Of a stretch of DNA of 26,427 nt, positions 23,015-26,427 are shown in pieces. The DNA comes from SMWC01 sp964466315 (GTDB taxonomy: Bacteria > Pseudomonadota > Gammaproteobacteria > Steroidobacterales > Rariloculaceae). Below the pieces are notes generated by a model. That model was not told the DNA's origin. It searched no databases and was given only the letters and a program-made list of their open reading frames with translations. The stretch lies in the NCBI GenBank assembly GCA_964466315.1, contig CAYXNS010000039.1, forward strand, positions 1 to 26,427, written 5' to 3'. The position numbers and the translations under genes are program-made. Numbering within the stretch: the first letter of the stretch is position 1; every line of letters begins with the position of its first letter.

Positions 23015-23467
23015 ATGCAACGGCTCGAGATCGCAACCGCGCTGATATTCTTAAGCCTTTGCGCCGTCGTTATCGTCTCACTCTGGGATCAGCCCTATTG
23101 GAGCGACTTCGCGCCCGGATCCGCATTTCTCCCCTATTGGGTGGCTGGCCTCGGAACAGCGTTTGCCGCTGCACAGATCTTCGTTTCTACGAAGCGGCGA
23201 AATAACGAACTCGTGGACTGGCCCGACAAGAGCGGTGCCCAGCGTGTGCTGATGACGGTGTGTGGCCTCTGGCTGCTAGTCGCCCTCCTCCCCTGGTTGG
23301 GAACCGCGATCAGTGCGACGGTCTTCATGCTCGGTCTCCTGTTGCTCGTTCAACGGCGGCGCCTGCTTCCTAGCCTCATCACCACGATCCTGACCGTCGG
23401 AATGGTCGAGTTGATCTTTATCCTGTGGCTCGATATCCGATTGCCACGGGGAGTGTTCGGAATCTAA
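23015..23467 (+). CDS. tctB: Tripartite tricarboxylate transporter small membrane subunit (TctB family)
   Basis: The 150-residue protein has four predicted membrane segments (about 7-25, 38-58, 76-95, 98-125, with the last possibly split) and the conserved F-x-P-G-S-A-F-x-P-Y/F pattern of TctB (FAPGSAFLPYWVAG). TctB is the poorly conserved helper of TctA, comparable to DctQ. Its place between tctC and tctA, with gaps of 26 and 25 bases, supports the assignment. Confidence 0.85.
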   Translation: MQRLEIATALIFLSLCAVVIVSLWDQPYWSDFAPGSAFLPYWVAGLGTAFAAAQIFVSTKRRNNELVDWPDKSGAQRVLMTVCGLWLLVALLPWLGTAISATVFMLGLLLLVQRRRLLPSLITTILTVGMVELIFILWLDIRLPRGVFGI

Positions 23468-23492
23468 GCGACCCGCTCGCGCACTCGCCACG

Positions 23493-24998
23493 ATGGAAAC
23501 CCTCGCGCTCTTAGGCCACGGTTTTGCGATCGCGCTGACGCCGACGAATCTCTTGTTCGTCCTGGTTGGTGTACTCGTCGGGCAAGTCATCGGAGCACTA
23601 CCCGGTATCGGCCCTTCGCTGGGCATGGTGTTGTTGTTACCGATTTCATTCGGCCTGGAGCCGACGACGGCGATAGTTATGCTCTCGGGAATCATGTACG
23701 GCGCGATGTACGGGGGCACGTTGACCTCGGTACTGATAAACGTCCCTGGAGAATCGTCCGGGGTAATGACGACAGTTGAGGGTTATCAACTCGCGCGCCA
23801 GGGCAAGGCTGGCGTGGCGCTTAGCGTCGCAGCCGTCGGCTCTTTCCTGGCTGGAATCGGCAGCGTCATCGTCCTGATCTTCGCCGCCGCTGGGATCAGT
23901 GAGTTCGCGCTGCGCTTCAGCTCTCCCGAATACTTCCTTCTCGCGACGCTGGGCATAACGGCGAGTGCAACGTTAGGGCTAGGCGCACCGCTGAAATCGC
24001 TGATCGTGGCGCTCTTCGGCTTGATGCTCGCGCTCGTCGGGACCGACCCCATTCTCGGCACGAGCCGGTTGACGTTCGGGCGAATCGAGCTTCTGGAAGG
24101 CATCAGTTTCCTGCCAGTCGCGATCGGCGTATTTGGCGTCGCCGAAGTTCTTGCATCCCTGGAACGATCAAAGGCCCTCGAACCGATGAAGATGCGGCTC
24201 AGAGAGATGTGGCCGACCCGGCAGGAATGGGCCGCTTGCCGTGCCGCGATCGTGCGCGGCAGCGGAATCGGTTTCCTCTTGGGGTTGTTGCCCGGCGTCG
24301 GGCCAACGGCAGCAACGTTTATCGCTTATGCGGCGGAGAGGCGGTTCAGCAAGAACCCGGATCGATTCGGCCACGGCGCCCTGGACGCGATCGCTAGTTG
24401 CGAGTCCGCTAACAACTCTGCCGTGACGGGCGGGTTGGTGCCGTTGCTGACACTCGGCATCCCGGGGTCCGGGCTTACGGCCGTGCTGCTCGCGGCGTTT
24501 ACGTTGCACGGGATACGCCCCGGACCGCTCTTGATGACCAGCCAACCCGATCTCGTCTGGGGATTGATCGCCAGCATGGTCGTCGGTAACGCGATGTTGC
24601 TCGTACTGAACCTGCCGCTAGCGCCACTGTTCGCGTCGTTGTTGCGAGTCCCTTACGCTTATCTCGCGCCGGGTATCCTCGTGCTCTCGATGATCGGCGC
24701 CTACGCGACTGCCTTGAGCCTGTTCATGGTCGGCATGACCATCGTGTTCGGGATCATCGGCTACTTCATGATCAAGGCAAATCTGCCGCGGCCGCCGCTT
24801 ATCCTCGCATTGGTGCTCGCGCCGATTCTGGAGTCGTCGCTGCGCCAATCGCTGATCCTTTCGCAAGGTAGCCTGAGTATTTTCGTCGACAGGCCGATCG
24901 CCGCAGTCCTGCTCGTGACCGTGCTATTCTCGTTGCTGTGGCCCGTGATTAGATTTAGTTGGCGTTATACTCGACCGCGCCGCAGCAGACACAGCTAG
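23493..24998 (+). CDS. tctA: Tripartite tricarboxylate transporter large permease (TctA family)
   Basis: The 501-residue protein has about 12 membrane segments and the TctA signatures: GALPGIGPSLGMVLLLPISF (about 34-53), MYGAMYGGTLTSVLINVPGE (about 69-88) and the internal repeat GLLPGVGPTAATFIAY (about 263-278) with LTLGIPGSGLTAVLLAAF. TctA moves the substrate using an ion gradient. Length is normal (about 500). It is the last transporter gene of the operon; the flavin monooxygenase starts within 3-25 bases of its stop. Confidence 0.93.
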   Translation: METLALLGHGFAIALTPTNLLFVLVGVLVGQVIGALPGIGPSLGMVLLLPISFGLEPTTAIVMLSGIMYGAMYGGTLTSVLINVPGESSGVMTTVEGYQLARQGKAGVALSVAAVGSFLAGIGSVIVLIFAAAGISEFALRFSSPEYFLLATLGITASATLGLGAPLKSLIVALFGLMLALVGTDPILGTSRLTFGRIELLEGISFLPVAIGVFGVAEVLASLERSKALEPMKMRLREMWPTRQEWAACRAAIVRGSGIGFLLGLLPGVGPTAATFIAYAAERRFSKNPDRFGHGALDAIASCESANNSAVTGGLVPLLTLGIPGSGLTAVLLAAFTLHGIRPGPLLMTSQPDLVWGLIASMVVGNAMLLVLNLPLAPLFASLLRVPYAYLAPGILVLSMIGAYATALSLFMVGMTIVFGIIGYFMIKANLPRPPLILALVLAPILESSLRQSLILSQGSLSIFVDRPIAAVLLVTVLFSLLWPVIRFSWRYTRPRRSRHS

Positions 24999-25022
24999 AA
25001 GATGAACCGGGAGACTGTTGAT

Positions 25023-26228
25023 ATGAAATACGACATTACGATCATCGGAGCCGGCCCAGCGGGCCTAAGTTTTGCTCGTTCCCTAGCGAATACGAGTCTC
25101 AACGTAGTGATGATCGAAAAGCTGCCGAGAGCTGTTCTCTGTGACCCAGCTTTCGACGGCCGTGACATCGCCCTGACGCATAAATCGGTAAAGATCCTGA
25201 GGGAACTCGGCGTATGGCCGCGCATCCCGGCCGATTCAATACACCCGATCAAGGAAGCCAGAGTCCTGGACGGCGCATCTCCTTATTTCCTGAACTTCGA
25301 CAGCGAAAACGATTGTGTAGAGGCACTCGGCTATATCGTTTCGAATCATCATATTCGCAAGGCCTTATTCGACGAAGTAACGACTTTCCCGAATATCGAC
25401 ATCATCGCCGATACGAGCGTGGCATCGGTGACGACCAGCACTAACGAAGCCTCTGTTGTCTTGTCCGACGACAGAACCATCGAATCTTCGCTAATCGCCG
25501 CTGCGGATAGTCGATTCTCAGAGACACGCCGGATGATGGGGATTTCGGCTTCAATGCGGGATTTCGGCCGAACAGCAATCGTGTGCCGGATGGAGCATGA
25601 AAAACCACATAACGATATCGCGTTTGAGTGCTTTCACTATGGGAGAACGCTGGCCGTATTGCCATTATCCGGGAATCTGTCGTCAATCGTCGTGACCGCG
25701 CCCGCGGACGTTGCGACCTCCGTACTAGACCTCACTGAGGAGCAGTTCAACTCGGATATTCAGCGACGATTCGAGAACCGTCTGGGAGGGATGAGGCTCG
25801 TCAGTGAGCTTCACCCCTACCCGCTGGTAGCCGTTCATGCTGACAGATTCGTAACGACCCGGTTTGCGCTCATCGGCGATGCCGCCGTCGGGATGCATCC
25901 CGTGACCGCTCATGGATTTAACTTGGGCTTAGGGGGTCAAGATATCCTTGCTAAGCAAATAGAAACCGCGTTATTGCGAGGTAGCGATGTTGGCGGTTCG
26001 AGCCTCTTGATGAACTATCAGTCAAGACACAGACGATCCACGAAACCACTGTACCTGGGAACGAATGAGATCGTCAGTTTCTTTACGAACGATACGTTGC
26101 CTGCAAAGGTCGCCAGGAAAATCACGTTGAGGATCACGAATCACCTCGCACCCGTAAAATGGGCTATCAAGAATCTGCTAACGGAAGCCGAAGATTCTCA
26201 GATTACGCGCCTGGCGCAAAACCGATAG
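25023..26228 (+). CDS. FAD-dependent aromatic-ring hydroxylase, UbiH/UbiF/UbiM family
   Basis: The protein (401 residues) starts with the FAD dinucleotide motif DITIIGAGPAGLSFARSL. It has a DG-type region (CDPAFDGRDIALTHKS) and the second FAD motif GDAAVGMHPVTAHGFNLGL (bases about 25875-25931). In UbiH/UbiF the latter reads GxAAxxxHPIAGQGxNLGxxD; the HPVTAHGFNLGL version recalls UbiM, a ubiquinone-ring hydroxylase found in scattered proteobacteria. The enzyme should hydroxylate an aromatic or quinone-like ring using NAD(P)H and O2. The start at ATG 25023 is preferred for GGGAG 9 bases upstream and the usual family N-terminus; ATG 25002 is possible. Its place directly after a TTT transporter leaves open whether it makes ubiquinone or acts on the imported compound. 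A 10-residue basic tail differs from classic UbiH. Confidence 0.82.
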   Translation: MKYDITIIGAGPAGLSFARSLANTSLNVVMIEKLPRAVLCDPAFDGRDIALTHKSVKILRELGVWPRIPADSIHPIKEARVLDGASPYFLNFDSENDCVEALGYIVSNHHIRKALFDEVTTFPNIDIIADTSVASVTTSTNEASVVLSDDRTIESSLIAAADSRFSETRRMMGISASMRDFGRTAIVCRMEHEKPHNDIAFECFHYGRTLAVLPLSGNLSSIVVTAPADVATSVLDLTEEQFNSDIQRRFENRLGGMRLVSELHPYPLVAVHADRFVTTRFALIGDAAVGMHPVTAHGFNLGLGGQDILAKQIETALLRGSDVGGSSLLMNYQSRHRRSTKPLYLGTNEIVSFFTNDTLPAKVARKITLRITNHLAPVKWAIKNLLTEAEDSQITRLAQNR

Positions 26229-26260
26229 CGAACGCTTACCCCGTGACGCACGGCGATGCC

Positions 26261-26289
26261 ATTGGCCCGGTATTCTCCCGGTGGCCAAT
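26261..26289 (+). terminator. Hairpin after the operon
   Basis: ATTGGCC (26261-26267) pairs with GGCCAAT (26283-26289), and CGG/CCG extends the stem across a two-base bulge. It begins 33 bases after the last stop codon. No T run follows, so it may be an mRNA 3' stabiliser or part of a factor-dependent terminator rather than a classical intrinsic terminator. Confidence 0.45.
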
Positions 26290-26360
26290 AGGAAGTTCAT
26301 CGCTGGTAGAATAGCCGTTCCCAATCGGTACCAGATAGATCATCCTTCATAGCAGCTAAC

Positions 26361-26388
26361 TTGTGATGAGTTTTTATTCTGCTTTAAT
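26361..26388 (+). promoter_or_regulatory. Candidate promoter reading out of the window
   Basis: TTGTGA (26361-26366) and TTTAAT (26383-26388) are 16 bases apart, with four and five consensus matches, in an AT-rich stretch. No gene begins before the window ends, so the target is not visible. Confidence 0.3.
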
Positions 26389-26427
26389 CATCGTTCATCT
26401 TGGTACGGCCATATTGCTTCCTTCGTT

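Noticed and set aside
1..26427. tRNA, rRNA, CRISPR arrays, insertion sequences, attachment sites
   Set aside because: No cloverleaf-like segment, regularly spaced repeat, transposase or integrase was recognised by eye; a covariance-model search was not possible here.

Overview
The window looks like chromosomal DNA of an uncultured, probably marine or host-associated proteobacterium, most likely gammaproteobacterial. This is inferred from moderately GC-rich coding DNA, a UbiH-family quinone-type hydroxylase, periplasmic c-type cytochromes, an outer-membrane barrel protein, and both TRAP and tripartite tricarboxylate (TTT) transporters. No rRNA, tRNA, CRISPR array, insertion sequence or phage gene was seen. 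The taxonomic call is inference only.

Layout. Positions 124-2943 hold two exported SAM-dependent methyltransferases (one protein-L-isoaspartate methyltransferase-like) around an APC-type amino-acid permease. Positions 2994-5222 (minus) encode a DUF5916-type outer-membrane barrel with an N-terminal CBM9-like domain. Positions 5456-6402 carry a diheme cytochrome c gene broken by two single-G insertions. A small ABM-fold monooxygenase follows. From 6870 to 11994 there is a 3-hydroxyisobutyrate-dehydrogenase-like enzyme divergent from a TRAP operon (SBP, DctQ, DctM) that carries a second, Tat-exported SBP. Positions 12139-14359 hold a secreted ricin-like beta-trefoil protein, a redoxin/DsbD-alpha fusion whose active-site codon is TGA (a strong selenocysteine candidate), and a small Cys-His-Asp protein of unknown role. 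Positions 14506-16726 (minus) are an acyl-CoA dehydrogenase and a zinc alcohol dehydrogenase. Positions 17025-18221 (minus) encode a fusion of the same beta-trefoil domain to a diheme cytochrome c. Positions 18579-26228 form one long plus-strand operon: a ThDP enzyme, a crotonase-fold enzyme with the catalytic residues of 6-oxocamphor hydrolase, a second 3-hydroxyisobutyrate-dehydrogenase-like enzyme, a complete TTT transporter (TctC, TctB, TctA) and a UbiH/UbiM-type flavin monooxygenase.

How the parts fit. The last operon reads as an uptake-and-catabolism unit for an organic acid or cyclic ketone: TTT import, flavin hydroxylation, C-C cleavage by a ThDP enzyme and/or a retro-Claisen hydrolase, then hydroxyacid oxidation. 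The TRAP cluster repeats the same logic on a smaller scale (tripartite importer plus hydroxyacid dehydrogenase). The periplasmic genes (cytochromes, selenoredoxin, trefoil proteins) suggest thiol and electron-transfer chemistry in the envelope. The two most notable items are the UGA-containing redoxin at 12748-13839 with a SECIS-like hairpin at 13032-13048, and the putative retro-Claisenase operon.
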